NCBI GenBank assembly: GCA_016702505.1
Contig: JADJDU010000009.1
Span: forward strand, 1 to 64,000
From: Microthrixaceae bacterium
GTDB lineage: Bacteria > Actinomycetota > Acidimicrobiia > Acidimicrobiales > Iamiaceae
DNA length: 64,000 bases
Reading direction: 5' to 3'
Shown here: piece by piece, positions 10,909 through 19,544 of the stretch
Position numbering within the stretch: position 1 is the stretch's first letter
How the letters are laid out: each line of letters starts with the position of its first letter
Notes under the pieces: model-generated
Told to the model about the DNA's origin: nothing
The model's database searches: none
What the model saw: the letters and a program-made list of their open reading frames with translations, nothing else
Position numbers and translations under genes: made by a program

Positions 10909-11957
10909 GTGAGTGAAACGTGTGGTGTGCTCCGGGTTCTGGGAGCGGCCGCGCTGTTCGGCGCGTCCGCGCCGGCCGCATCGGTGCTGGCGACGGACAT
11001 GTCGGCGCTGCTCCTCGCCGGGCTGCTCTACCTGGGCGCTGCCGCCATGGTGTTGCCGTCGGTGCTGCGCCGGCCACCAGATCGCGCCGCGCTGCGCGAC
11101 GGATGGGCTCCGCTCACGGTGGCGGTGGTCGCCGGAGGGGGCATCGGTCCGGCGCTGTTGGTGCTTGGCCTGGCCCGGGTCGAGCATCGACGGCGTCGAT
11201 CTTGTTGAACCTGGAGCTGGTCGCCACGGTCGTGTTCGCCGGGCTCTTCTTCGGTGAGCACCTCGGCCGTCGTGTCTTGCTGGCCGCTGGGTTGATCACG
11301 GCCGCCGGGATGCTGCTGGTGTGGGCGCCGGGCGGGACGGTCAGCGTCGGCGCGTTGCTGGTCGCGGCCGCGTGCGCTTGCTGGGGCCTCGACAACTGCG
11401 TGACGGCACGGATCGAACATCTGTCGCCCGAGACCGTGGTGCTGGCCAAGGGACTCGTGGCCGGATCGGTCAACGCCGTGCTCGGCGTGACGATCGCATC
11501 CGACGGGACGGGGGCGTTGACCATCGGCGGGTTGTTCGGGGCGCTGGTCATCGGGGCGACCGGCTACGGACTGTCCATCACCTGGTGGGTGAAGGGTGCA
11601 CGCGACCTCGGCGCAGCCAGGGCCCAGGTCATCTTCGCCACCGCCCCATTCATCGGCGCGGTCGGGGCATGGCTGTTCCTGAGCGACACCGTGTCCGGGA
11701 CACAACTCGCCGCGATCGTCCTCGCCGCGGTCGGTGTTGGCCTGTCACTCGACTCGGCCCACGGTCATCGGCACCGCCACGAGCGAACCTCCCACGACCA
11801 CGAGCACTCCCACCCCGATGACCACCACGACCATGCCCACCCCGACCGAGCCGCGGTGTTCGTCGGCCGGCACAGCCATCGCCACACCCACGACGAGGTC
11901 CTCGTGCACGACCACCCCCACGTCCCGGACCTTCACCACCACCATCCCCACGAGTGA
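10909..11957 (+). CDS. EamA/DMT-superfamily transporter with His-rich C-terminal tail, one frameshift
   Basis: About 350 residues in two frames joined near 11180. The start chosen is GTG 10909 ('VSETCGVLRVLGAAALFG'), with GAGG upstream. About ten transmembrane helices in two EamA halves are visible, including 'LNLELVATVVFAGLFFGE', a typical end of the first EamA repeat. After the last helix comes a tail of about 70 residues, very rich in His and Asp ('HGHRHRHE', 'HPDDHHDHAHP', 'LHHHHPHE'). Such tails bind Ni, Co or Zn and suggest metal export or metal-modulated transport. It is divergent from the CmtR-like repressor, so coordinate metal control is likely. The exact substrate is not known. Confidence 0.75.
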
Positions 11958-11998
11958 GGGCAGGCAACGAGACCCGCCTCATCCGTTGGAGCGGCGGG

Positions 11999-12361
11999 TT
12001 AGGTCACGGCGCGACCGGCGAGGTAGCCGAGGCCGGTTGCGGCGAGTCCGCCGATGAGCGACAGGGCCACGTAGCCCGCGGCCTCGGCGGTCCGCTCGTC
12101 CCTTAGCAGGGTGAACGTCTCGTACCCGAAGGTCGAGAACGTCGTGTACGCCCCGAGGAACCCGACGGCGACAGCGGTACTCGTGACGGTCGGCCAGCGC
12201 GCCACCGCAGGCCCGGTGAGGACCAACGCCAGGAGGAACGAGCCGGAGATGTTGACGCCCAACGTCGCCCACGGAAACGTCCGGACCCCGACCGCGAGCC
12301 CGATGCGATAGCGCAGGACCGCACCGAGAGCTCCGGCCACTGCGACGAGCACTGTCGGCAT
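11999..12361 (-). CDS. crcB: Fluoride exporter CrcB/Fluc
   Basis: 120 residues with four hydrophobic helices. Family motifs are 'GALGAVLRYRIG' near the N-terminus, 'TLGVNISGSFLLALV' and 'GFLGAYTTFSTFGYET', including the conserved Asn and the Phe-rich pore segment. Fluc channels are dual-topology dimers that let fluoride leave the cytoplasm. There is one copy here, so it would form a homodimer. ATG 12361 follows GGAGGAG and the fluoride riboswitch described next, which independently confirms both the function and the regulation. Confidence 0.93.
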   Translation of the reverse strand: MPTVLVAVAGALGAVLRYRIGLAVGVRTFPWATLGVNISGSFLLALVLTGPAVARWPTVTSTAVAVGFLGAYTTFSTFGYETFTLLRDERTAEAAGYVALSLIGGLAATGLGYLAGRAVT

Positions 12362-12381
12362 GGATCGCTCCTCCTCGATTC

Positions 12382-12443
12382 GTAGGAGCCATCAGCCCAC
12401 CGTGGGCGGTTTCGTCGGCGAGCTCCATCGCCCTTCGGAGCCT
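12382..12443 (-). ncRNA. Fluoride riboswitch (crcB motif)
   Basis: On the minus strand, directly upstream of crcB, the sequence has the conserved fluoride aptamer order: GGCGATGG, then a GCTCGCC arm, AAACCGCC, a small hairpin, and GGGCTGATGGCTCCTAC. GGCGATGG and the 3' GCTGATGGCTCCT are the two most conserved segments of this class. It ends about 20 bp before the ribosome binding site GGAGGAG, so fluoride binding probably switches translation or transcription of crcB on. Confidence 0.85.
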
Positions 12444-12570
12444 ACGCATCTGTCTCGGCACCAGGTTCGAACCAGCTCGGCGGAGCTGGCCGGCAGCCCA
12501 CTGCGAAAACGCTCCGTCGCCGGAAGTCGAAACGAGGTCGACTCCCGCAGACGGGAGGTACCGTCTCGAC

Positions 12571-12978
12571 GTGGAGCCCACTTCGACGTCCAAGCGCTCG
12601 CACCGGGCACGAGCCGTCCTCGTGGCTGCCGTAGCCATGGTTGCGGTGGTGTCGTGCTCGGGCGGCGACGATGACCCCGAGGCAGCAACCGCCATCGACG
12701 GCGCGGCGCTCTATGAGCAGTCGTGCGCTTCCTGCCATGGCAGCGATCTACGGGGCACCGACCAGGGGCCGTCGCACCTGTCGCAGGTCTACGCACTGGA
12801 CCACCATCCCGATGCGTCGTTCCGGGCCGCGATCACCCAGGGCACGCGTGCGCACCACTGGCAGTTCGGCGACATGGAACCGGTGGCCGGGCTCGACGAA
12901 GACGAGATCGACCTGATCATCGGCTACGTTCGCGAACAGCAGGACCTGAACGGGTTCGAGCCCTACCCGCCGGAGTGA
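12571..12978 (+). CDS. Lipoprotein cytochrome c (class I, single haem)
   Basis: 135 residues from GTG 12571. An N-terminal hydrophobic segment ends in the lipobox-like 'VAVVSC' at about residues 25-30, so the mature protein is probably lipid-anchored outside the membrane. The haem c site is 'CASCH' at about residues 51-55, and 'GDMEPV' supplies a plausible distal Met. It ends 'FEPYPPE', overlapping by 16 bp the convergent CCAGP gene. It would carry electrons in the periplasm-equivalent space. The last codons of a second, truncated copy are found at about 29585-29630, part of the internal duplication. Confidence 0.85.
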   Translation: MEPTSTSKRSHRARAVLVAAVAMVAVVSCSGGDDDPEAATAIDGAALYEQSCASCHGSDLRGTDQGPSHLSQVYALDHHPDASFRAAITQGTRAHHWQFGDMEPVAGLDEDEIDLIIGYVREQQDLNGFEPYPPE

Positions 12979-13229
12979 TCCCGGCGGTGTGAGGTCGGGG
13001 CGTCGGTGTCTTCGGATGGCCGGTGCTGGGGTCCTCGGTGGCGTTGGACCATGACGGCGACGCACACCCCTGCGGCGACGAGCCCGAGCGACACCGCTGC
13101 GGCTGGACCGAGTGCGATGCCTGCCACGGAGGTCAGGACCACGATCAACACCATCGGGCCGGCGCAACAGATCGCCAGCGCGATGAGCAGCCCTCGGTCC
13201 GAGCCGGTATGTGCTTCGTGGCGGTTCAC
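12963..13229 (-). CDS. Small CCAGP-motif membrane protein, paralogue A
   Basis: 88 residues from GTG 13229. Two transmembrane helices are predicted at about residues 12-33 and 37-58, with 'ICCAGPM' in the first. The tail is polar and His-rich. It is nearly identical to the protein at 29614-29880, which is coupled to the copper ATPase by a GTGA overlap. Here the same overlap exists with the ATPase remnant. The Cys pair next to Pro in a membrane helix suggests handling of a soft metal such as copper. No named family is recognised. Still intact, but upstream promotion may be lost because the operon head is missing. Confidence 0.65.
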   Translation of the reverse strand: MNRHEAHTGSDRGLLIALAICCAGPMVLIVVLTSVAGIALGPAAAVSLGLVAAGVCVAVMVQRHRGPQHRPSEDTDAPTSHRRDHSGG

Positions 13230-13577
13230 GTCTTCGTTCCTTCCATCTGTTGATCTGGCGCGCCGGTTGTCTCGCTTGCGTCGGTTGCCATCGCCTCGGG
13301 TCGTAGTTCGACACGGCGCAGGAGCTGGGCGTTGGCGGCGACGACGATGGTGGAGATGCTCATCAAGATGGCGGCCAGTGCGGGGGGCATGGTGATACCC
13401 GCCCATTGGAGCGCTCCGGCTGCGATGGGGATGGCCAAGATGTTGTAGCCGGCGGCCCACCACAGGTTCTGGAGGCTCTTGCGGTACGCGGCCTTGAACA
13501 GCTTGATGATGCCGACCACAGCGCGCGGGTCGGAGCTGGCGAGGATCAGCCCGGCCGATTCGATGGCCACGTCGGTA
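13226..13577 (-). pseudogene. C-terminal remnant of a CopB-type P-type ATPase
   Basis: The last 115 or so codons of a P1B ATPase, from 'TDVAIESAGLILASSDPRA' to the stop, closely match the end of the intact ATPase at 29877-32018. Upstream of about 13577 the similarity stops abruptly and the sequence runs into the leader of the ABC permease gene at 13621. All catalytic motifs (phosphorylation Asp, TGES, ATP-binding domain) are absent, so it cannot pump. It is the truncated end of the internal duplication and marks a recombination or insertion breakpoint. Confidence 0.8.
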
Positions 13578-13620
13578 CGCGGCGTCGCGAAGTTCGGGCC
13601 CGTGTCAGGAGACGCCCAAC

Positions 13621-14712
13621 ATGTTCCTCGCCTTGCGCGAACTTTCCTTCGCCAAGGGCCGCTTCGCTCTGATGGGTTCGGTGATCGCGCTGGTAGCCGT
13701 GCTAACCGTGTTGCTGTCGGGCCTCGCGACCGGCCTGGTCGATGACGGGATCTCAGGCCTACGGGCACTGCCGGTGACGCACCTGGCGTTTCAGAGCGGG
13801 GCCGACAGCACGTTCTCGCGTTCAACGGTGGACGGTGACTCGGTGGCCGCTTTGAGTGCCGTGCCGGGCGCCACCGCCGAACCGTTCGGGCTGACGCTGG
13901 TGAACGCCACGAGCAACCACGACCTGAACGTCGACCTGGCCCTCATGGGCTTGGCCGAAGACGGGTTCATCGCCGCCGAGATGTTCCCCGACGGCCCCCC
14001 ACCCGCGAGAGCGGCGGTCATCAGCCAGGGACTGATCGACCAGGGCGTGAACGTCGGCGACACCCTTGCCATCGATCGCAGCACGGTCACCCTCAGCGTT
14101 GTCGGGGTCGCCCCGACGGCGACCTACGGCCACGTCGACACCGTGTACGTCACCTTGCCGGATTGGCGTGAGGTCTCCCATCTCGCCCCCGAAGACGGCG
14201 CACTCACCGCATCAGTAGTCGCCATCGACGGCGGCAACTCGGACGAACTCAAGCGAGCCGGAACAGCCGCCGGACTCGACATCGTGACCCGCTCCGAGGC
14301 CTACGCCGGCTCACCTGGCTACAGCGCAGAAACGTCGACGATGTCGCTCATCCGAGGCTTCATGTACCTGATATCGGCCATGATCCTCGGTTCGTTCTTC
14401 ACGGTGTGGACGATCCAGCGAAGTAGCGAGATCGGCCTGCAGAAGGCGCTCGGTGCCTCGACGGGTGCAGTGCTGCGCGACGCGCTCGGGCAGGTCCTGA
14501 TCGTGCTCACCGCGGCCACTGCGGTCGGCGCCGCTATCGGCTTCGGGCTAGGAAAGCTGATCGAGGGCGGCGAGGTGCCGTTCGCTCTCGACCTCGCCAC
14601 GGTGCTCAGCGCAGCCGCGATCCTGATCGTCTCCGGCGCCGTCGGCATGCTGGTCGGCGTTCGCAAGGTCACCTCCGTCGATCCCATCATCGCTCTGGGA
14701 GCGGCAGCATGA
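13621..14712 (+). CDS. ABC transporter permease, MacB/FtsX type
   Basis: 363 residues. One N-terminal helix (about residues 17-38) is followed by an extracytoplasmic domain of roughly 200 residues and three C-terminal helices, the MacB/FtsX topology. The C-terminal FtsX domain contains 'RSSEIGLQKALGAS', a very typical cytoplasmic loop motif. The ATG at 13621 stands directly next to the breakpoint of the ATPase remnant. Its stop overlaps the ATG of the ATPase gene (14709) by four bases. Such pairs use mechanotransmission to expel peptides, lipids or drugs rather than classic import. The substrate is unknown. Confidence 0.88.
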   Translation: MFLALRELSFAKGRFALMGSVIALVAVLTVLLSGLATGLVDDGISGLRALPVTHLAFQSGADSTFSRSTVDGDSVAALSAVPGATAEPFGLTLVNATSNHDLNVDLALMGLAEDGFIAAEMFPDGPPPARAAVISQGLIDQGVNVGDTLAIDRSTVTLSVVGVAPTATYGHVDTVYVTLPDWREVSHLAPEDGALTASVVAIDGGNSDELKRAGTAAGLDIVTRSEAYAGSPGYSAETSTMSLIRGFMYLISAMILGSFFTVWTIQRSSEIGLQKALGASTGAVLRDALGQVLIVLTAATAVGAAIGFGLGKLIEGGEVPFALDLATVLSAAAILIVSGAVGMLVGVRKVTSVDPIIALGAAA

Positions 14713-15392
14713 ACGCCCTTGCCCTCCACAACGTGTGCTTGTCCTTCGCCGACGGTGACGAGCGCGTCCACGCCCTCGACCACGTGTCGCTCACCATCGC
14801 CGCCGGCGAGCTGGTCGCCGTCAGCGGCGCATCAGGGTCGGGGAAGTCATCGTTGCTCGCCGTCGCCGGTGCGCTACGCACGCCAGAGAGCGGGCAAGTC
14901 GTGATCGGTGACAGCGACATCACGGCCGCCTCACCACGAGAGCGCGCCGCGATCCGCCGCCGCGATCTCGGGTTTGTCTTCCAGCAGTCGAACCTCTTCG
15001 AAGCACTGACCTCCACCGACCAACTGCTGTACCAAGCCCAACTCGCCGGGATCCCCCGGGCAACGGCACGCGTCACGGCAGCCGAGCTACTGGCCGCGGT
15101 CGGGATATCCGACAAAGCCGACCGACGACCCGGCCAACTCTCCGGCGGCGAGCGACAACGCGTCGGGATCGCCCGAGCGTTGATCAACTCACCACGAGTG
15201 ATCCTCGCCGACGAGCCCACCTCGGCCCTCGACGCCGCTCGCGCCCGCGAGATCGTGCAACTCCTGCGCGACCAGACCCATCAACGCCAGGTCGCCACCG
15301 TGATGGTCACCCACGACCGCGACATCCTCGCCGAGGCCGACCGGGTGGTCACGATCCGCGACGGCAGAATCGTCGACAACGGCGCGCCATAA
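14709..15392 (+). CDS. ABC transporter ATP-binding protein, MacB/LolD type
   Basis: 227 residues, a complete ABC ATPase: Walker A 'GASGSGKSS' at about residues 37-45, Q-loop 'VFQQSNLF', signature 'LSGGERQR', Walker B 'VILADEPTSALD' and H-loop 'VTHDRD'. The A-loop and length agree with the MacB/LolD/FtsE class. It is coupled to the permease by an ATGA overlap and forms the energy-supplying half of that exporter. No outer-membrane or adaptor partner is encoded, as expected for a Gram-positive type cell. Confidence 0.92.
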   Translation: MNALALHNVCLSFADGDERVHALDHVSLTIAAGELVAVSGASGSGKSSLLAVAGALRTPESGQVVIGDSDITAASPRERAAIRRRDLGFVFQQSNLFEALTSTDQLLYQAQLAGIPRATARVTAAELLAAVGISDKADRRPGQLSGGERQRVGIARALINSPRVILADEPTSALDAARAREIVQLLRDQTHQRQVATVMVTHDRDILAEADRVVTIRDGRIVDNGAP

Positions 15393-15486
15393 CCATCACC
15401 GGGGCAATGAAGCCATGAAGGTGACAGGCGTAGCGTGGCGTTGGGCCTTCTGAGTTGGTTACCGCCGCCCCATCAGGCCGACGTCA

Positions 15487-15705
15487 TCAGTGCTGGAGAG
15501 TTGCAGACCGGCGCTGCGGTGCGGCGGCGCGCTGAGCGTCGCGGCGGTGCAGCAGCCACCGACCACCCTCGAACGCGAGGAGGCAGAGGGCGAGCAGCGC
15601 GACCAGCGCGATTGCGCCGAGTTGGACGTCGGCGACCTGGAGCATGACCAGCGCGCTGACGATCAAGACGACGTGGATTGCGTGCTTGGCAAGGTGGTGT
15701 GCCAC
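15487..15705 (-). CDS. Small two-helix membrane protein
   Basis: 72 residues. The hydrophobic core at about residues 10-52 makes two helices, followed by 'WLLHRRDAQR' and a basic tail. It is divergent from the TetR gene at 15778 with the operator-like repeats between them, so it is probably the TetR target. No family recognised. It might be a small membrane stress protein. The coding call depends on its hydrophobic pattern and its position. Confidence 0.45.
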   Translation of the reverse strand: MAHHLAKHAIHVVLIVSALVMLQVADVQLGAIALVALLALCLLAFEGGRWLLHRRDAQRAAAPQRRSATLQH

Positions 15706-15733
15706 TGGGGCCTCCCTGGATACGTGTGCGTAT

Positions 15734-15767
15734 ACACATGTCTACCACTGGATGCGACACGTGTCTA
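15734..15767. promoter_or_regulatory. Paired operator-like repeats upstream of TetR
   Basis: ACACATGTCTA (15734-15744) and ACACGTGTCTA (15757-15767) are direct repeats 23 bp apart. The second includes the perfect palindrome GACACGTGTC at 15756-15765. They fill the short gap between the divergent small membrane protein gene and the TetR gene and are the obvious autoregulatory sites. Confidence 0.5.
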
Positions 15768-15777
15768 TACTCGTGTG

Positions 15778-16404
15778 ATGGCAAGTGGTGCACCCGCGTG
15801 GGGACGAGCTCGACGAACCAGTGGCCGTGACGAGACTCGGACCGCAATCCTCGACACCGCCCTGCGCCTCTTCGACGAACGCGGCTACGTCGGCGTGCGC
15901 GTTGAGGACATCGCGCAGGAAGCGGGCGTGTCTCGGGCGACGTTCTACAAGCACTTCGCCGAGCGCGAGCAGATATTGGGCGAGCTGTTCGAACGCCTGA
16001 TCGGAGGGTCCGTCCCCCCCGAGGTCGCTCCACCCGCCGCCGAGGACATCGAGCAGCACGTGCTGGGGGTCCTCGCTGCGTGCATGGAGCGCATGCTCGA
16101 GGACGAGCGCCTAGCCAGGTTCGTATACAGCCTTCCCATCCGCCATGACGCCGTCCTGCCAGGGGGATCCGCCGTGCCGGCCGTGTTCGCCCAGGTCCAG
16201 GGCTGCCTGACCGAAGGCGTGGGCGCAGGGCGCGTCCGCTCTGACATTCCGGTGGAACGGATGGTGGAGGTGCTCGGCCGCACGTTCGAGGCGTCGATGC
16301 GGGCCTGGGCCGACGGCACGGTGAGCGATCCTCGAGAGCGCCTCGGCGAGCTGGCCCGAATCGTCTTCGGCGGGATCACGACCGCCGGCCGATCTACTGG
16401 ATAG
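15778..16404 (+). CDS. TetR-family transcriptional regulator
   Basis: 208 residues from ATG 15778. The helix-turn-helix spans residues 20-65: 'TRTAILDTALRLFDERGYVG' followed by 'EAGVSRATFYKHFAER'. The C-terminal domain is helical, ending 'LARIVFGGITT'. The in-frame extension further upstream lacks start-site support and would run through the operator repeats, so the ATG was chosen. It probably represses the divergent small membrane gene and possibly the ABC exporter upstream. The ligand is not predictable. Confidence 0.88.
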   Translation: MASGAPAWGRARRTSGRDETRTAILDTALRLFDERGYVGVRVEDIAQEAGVSRATFYKHFAEREQILGELFERLIGGSVPPEVAPPAAEDIEQHVLGVLAACMERMLEDERLARFVYSLPIRHDAVLPGGSAVPAVFAQVQGCLTEGVGAGRVRSDIPVERMVEVLGRTFEASMRAWADGTVSDPRERLGELARIVFGGITTAGRSTG

Positions 16405-16549
16405 GAGCTCGCTCCGATCGGCAGTTCGAAAGCAAGGCATTCGTCGATGTCGATGATCGACGCCAGTCGATTCTCGAGGACCGTGTCGATGAGGTGGCCT
16501 CTCAGTTCCGGTCTTCAAGATCCATGGCCCGACCCAACGGATTGATGGG

Positions 16550-17146
16550 TCACGGTGGGGTGAGGCCGCTGGCGAGTTGGGCGAAACCGTGTTGAACCAG
16601 TTCCGGTAGTGCGGGTGCGTTCGGCGTGATGAGCCAGTGCTGCAGCGAGACGCGCATGATGGCAAGCGCCATCGCTGCCAACAAGCGGGGTGTGGGGTCG
16701 TCGACGCCGGTGCCAGACCGTGCCGCCAGGCGTTCGGCGAGCGTCTGTTCCCAGCCGGCCTGGAGGTGCAGGCTTCGGGCGATCACTGAAGGGCTGTTCG
16801 CCATGATCGTGAACCGTCGTCGGATGCGGTGTTCTTCGGATTCGTAGTCGGAGGCGACCGCGGCGAACGATGCCCGCAGTGCGTCCCAGGCGGGTTCTTC
16901 CTCGGGGTGCTCATCGAGCTCGGTGAGTATGCGATCGAGACGTTCGCTGTAGTCGCCGAGAACGAGATCATCCTTGGTCGCGAAGTACGAGAAGAACGTC
17001 CGGGGCGCCAAACCTGCTTCGGCCGCTATCAGTTCGATGGTCGTCTTGTCGAAGCCGTCCCGTTCGAACAGGTCTAGAGCGACATCTTCGAGTCGACGGC
17101 GCCGCTCGTGCTTGTTTCGTTCCCGCAGTCCGGTCGGTTCGGCCAT
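16550..17146 (-). CDS. TetR-family repressor of the MmpL gene
   Basis: 198 residues from ATG 17146 (an upstream in-frame ATG at 17173 would add nine residues). The DNA-binding region includes 'RRLEDVALDLFERDGFDKTT' and 'EAGLAPRTFFSYFATKDDL', typical TetR. The C-terminal domain contains 'LAAMALAIMRVSLQHWL', a common helix in this subgroup. It is divergently oriented to the MmpL transporter with a perfect inverted repeat between the starts, a standard arrangement for local repression of a drug or lipid exporter. The region 16405-16549 between the two TetR genes shows no convincing gene. Confidence 0.88.
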   Translation of the reverse strand: MAEPTGLRERNKHERRRRLEDVALDLFERDGFDKTTIELIAAEAGLAPRTFFSYFATKDDLVLGDYSERLDRILTELDEHPEEEPAWDALRASFAAVASDYESEEHRIRRRFTIMANSPSVIARSLHLQAGWEQTLAERLAARSGTGVDDPTPRLLAAMALAIMRVSLQHWLITPNAPALPELVQHGFAQLASGLTPP

Positions 17147-17185
17147 CTCGGCATCGTACTTCGATTTCGGCATAGGTTGCATTAT

Positions 17186-17198
17186 TGCAGTGACTGCA
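17186..17198. promoter_or_regulatory. Operator palindrome between TetR and MmpL
   Basis: TGCAGT-G-ACTGCA is a perfect 6-1-6 inverted repeat, placed 27 bp before the MmpL ATG and about 40 bp from the TetR start. It is the likely binding site for the TetR at 16550-17146. AAAGGAGG at 17211-17218 is the strong MmpL ribosome binding site. Confidence 0.6.
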
Positions 17199-17224
17199 CT
17201 TACCTTGACCAAAGGAGGTGCGTC

Positions 17225-19401
17225 ATGTCGAACGGGCTGTACCGGTTGGGTCGTTGGGTTGCCGCTCACCATCGGCTGGTGCTGGTGGCATGGGTGGTCG
17301 GGGTGCTGGGCTTGGTGGGATTGAACCGAGCCATGGGAGGCGATGCAGTCGATGACTTCCGGGTGCCTGGCGTCGAGTCGCAAGCGGCCGTCGACCTGCT
17401 CGAGGAAAGGTTCCCGGAACGTGCCGGGGCCACGGCGATGATCGTGTTCAACGTCGCTGAAGGCTCCGTCACCGACCCGACCGCGGCCGCAGCGATAGAC
17501 GCATCGATCGCGGAGGTCGCGGCCCTCGAGCGTGTTCTCACGGTGACCGACCCGCTCGCCGGTCCACGTTCGATCTCTCCGGACGGCTCGACCGCGTTCG
17601 CCGCCGTGCAGTTCGCCGGCTCGACCGCCGACCTCGGGCGAACCACGTTGGATGACCTGTTCGAGACCGCTGCTCCTGCCGAACAGGGCGGGGTGCAGGT
17701 CGAGTTCGGCGGCGAATTGCCGACCGTGTTGAAGGAACGTTCCGAGGGCCCCGCCGAGATGATCGGCATGCTCGCCGCACTGGTCGTGTTGTTCGTAGCC
17801 TTCCGCGCCGTCCTCCCAACGGTCACGCCGATCGGCGTCGCTGTTGCCGGGTTGGCAACCGGGCTGTCGATCGTGGGCCTGTTGAGCGGCCAGATCGACA
17901 TCCCGTCCATCGCGCCACGTCTAGGGACCATGATCGGCCTCGGCGTCGGCATCGACTACGCGCTGTTCGTGCTGAGTCGCCACCGTGACCACCTCGCCCA
18001 CGGGATGGACGTCGACGAGTCGATCGGCCGCACCAACGCCACCGCGGGCCAAGCCGTCGTGGTTGCTGGTGGCACGGTCGTGGTCGCGATCCTCGGCCTT
18101 CAATTCGCCGGGATCCCGTTCGTCGCCGCTCTCGGCTACTCCGCTTCGATCGTCGTCGCCGTTGCCGTGCTCGTCGCGATCACCCTCCTGCCGGCACTGC
18201 TCGGCGTTGCTCGCCACCGCGTCCTGCCCAAGCATGACCGCACGGTCCGCGAGTCGACCGAGACCGCTCACAGCGGCTGGGTCAGTTGGGCCCGATGGGT
18301 CGCCCACCACCCGTGGCGTACCGGCATCGCCGCCACCGCCGTGCTCGTCGCCTTGGCGATCCCGATGCTCGACATGCGCCTCGGCCAAGCCGACGCCGGC
18401 TCCGACCCGACCACGACCACCCATCGCCGCGCGTACGACCTACTCGCCACCGGTTTCGGCGACGGGTTCAACGGACCGCTGCTCATCGCCGTCGACCTCG
18501 GCACCGACCCGGACCCCACGGTGCTCGACCGCCTCAATGCCACCGTCGCCGCAGACCCAGGTGTCCGGGCCGTCTCACCGCCCGAACTGAACGCCTCCGG
18601 CGACACCGGACTCATCACGGCGATCCCAACCACCAAACCACAAGATCAGGCCACCACCGACCTCGTCCACCGACTCCGCGACGACCTGCTCCCTACCGCA
18701 ACGGGCATCTCCGGAGCCAACGCACTTGTCGGTGGACCCACGGCGGGATTCATCGACCAGTCCGACAAGATCGCCGCACGCCTGCCCTGGTTCATCGCAG
18801 CAGTCGTGTCGCTGTCGTTCCTCCTGCTGATGATCGTGTTCCGCTCGATCCTCGTGCCCTCAAAGCAGCCGTCTTGAACCTGCTCTCGATCGGTGCCGCC
18901 TACGGCGTCGTCGTGGCCGTGTTCCAATGGGGATGGGGACGGTCGCTCATCGGTCTCGACGAAGCCGTCCCGATCGCCTCGTTCGTCCCGATGATGATGT
19001 TCGCGATCCTGTTCGGCCTGTCCATGGACTACGAGGTGTTCATCCTGTCGCGCATACGCGAGGAACATCACCGAGGTCACACCAACATCGACAGCGTCGT
19101 CCAAGGCCTCGGCGCCACCGCCAAGGTGATCACCGCCGCCGCCCTCATCATGATCAGCGTCTTCCTCGGTTTCGTCGCCAGCGACGACCCAGTGGTCAAG
19201 ATGATGGGCATCGGCCTCGCCACCGCCATCGCCGTCGACGCCACCATCGTGCGCATGGTCCTCCTGCCGTCCACCATGGCGCTCGTCGGCGAACCGAACT
19301 GGTGGCTCCCACGATGGCTCGACCGAATCCTGCCCCGTCTCGACCTCGAATCCGAACCCGACATCGACGCCGCCGACCCTGTCATGGAAACACAGCCATG
19401 A
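17225..19401 (+). CDS. MMPL-family RND transporter, one frameshift
   Basis: About 725 residues when two frames are joined. ATG 17225 follows AAAGGAGG. The first half has a short cytoplasmic start, one helix, an extracytoplasmic domain and helices with 'GVGIDYALFVLSRHRD'. The second half has the matching 'LFGLSMDYEVFILSRIRE', the duplicated MmpL motif with the Asp-Tyr pair used for proton coupling. The frame shifts at CCC 18857-18859; adding one C restores 'ILVPLKAAVLNLLSIG'. MmpL/YdfJ-type proteins export lipids or hydrophobic drugs by proton antiport. Control is probably by the divergent TetR. A consensus error is the likely cause of the shift. Confidence 0.9.
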
Positions 19402-19544
19402 CTCCACCAGGCCCGAGCCGCACCGAGAGCCCAAGCCCTCGCGTAGACCAGGATCACCTGTGCGACCCTCGGACGGCTCGCCCGCGCTCCTCCGCCGGTA
19501 CCGGTACCGACACCCAACATCACCGCTCTTCAGGCTGACCGGAA

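Larger units (their letters stand above)
12936..13577. repeat. Internal duplication, copy 1 (cognate of 29585-30227)
   Basis: The end of the cytochrome c gene, the CCAGP gene and the ATPase C-terminal end are repeated nearly base for base at 29585-30227 in the same orientation. Encoded residues differ at only a few positions in the CCAGP protein, and rather more often in the polar tail of the ATPase segment. In this copy the cytochrome c is whole and the ATPase is cut. In the other copy the reverse holds. End points are approximate, taken by eye. Confidence 0.75.

Noticed and set aside
16405..16549. Short open stretch between the TetR genes, minus strand reading 'HLIDTVLENRLASIIDIDE'
   Set aside because: It looks somewhat protein-like but has no start, no full domain and no recognised family. 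At most a gene remnant.
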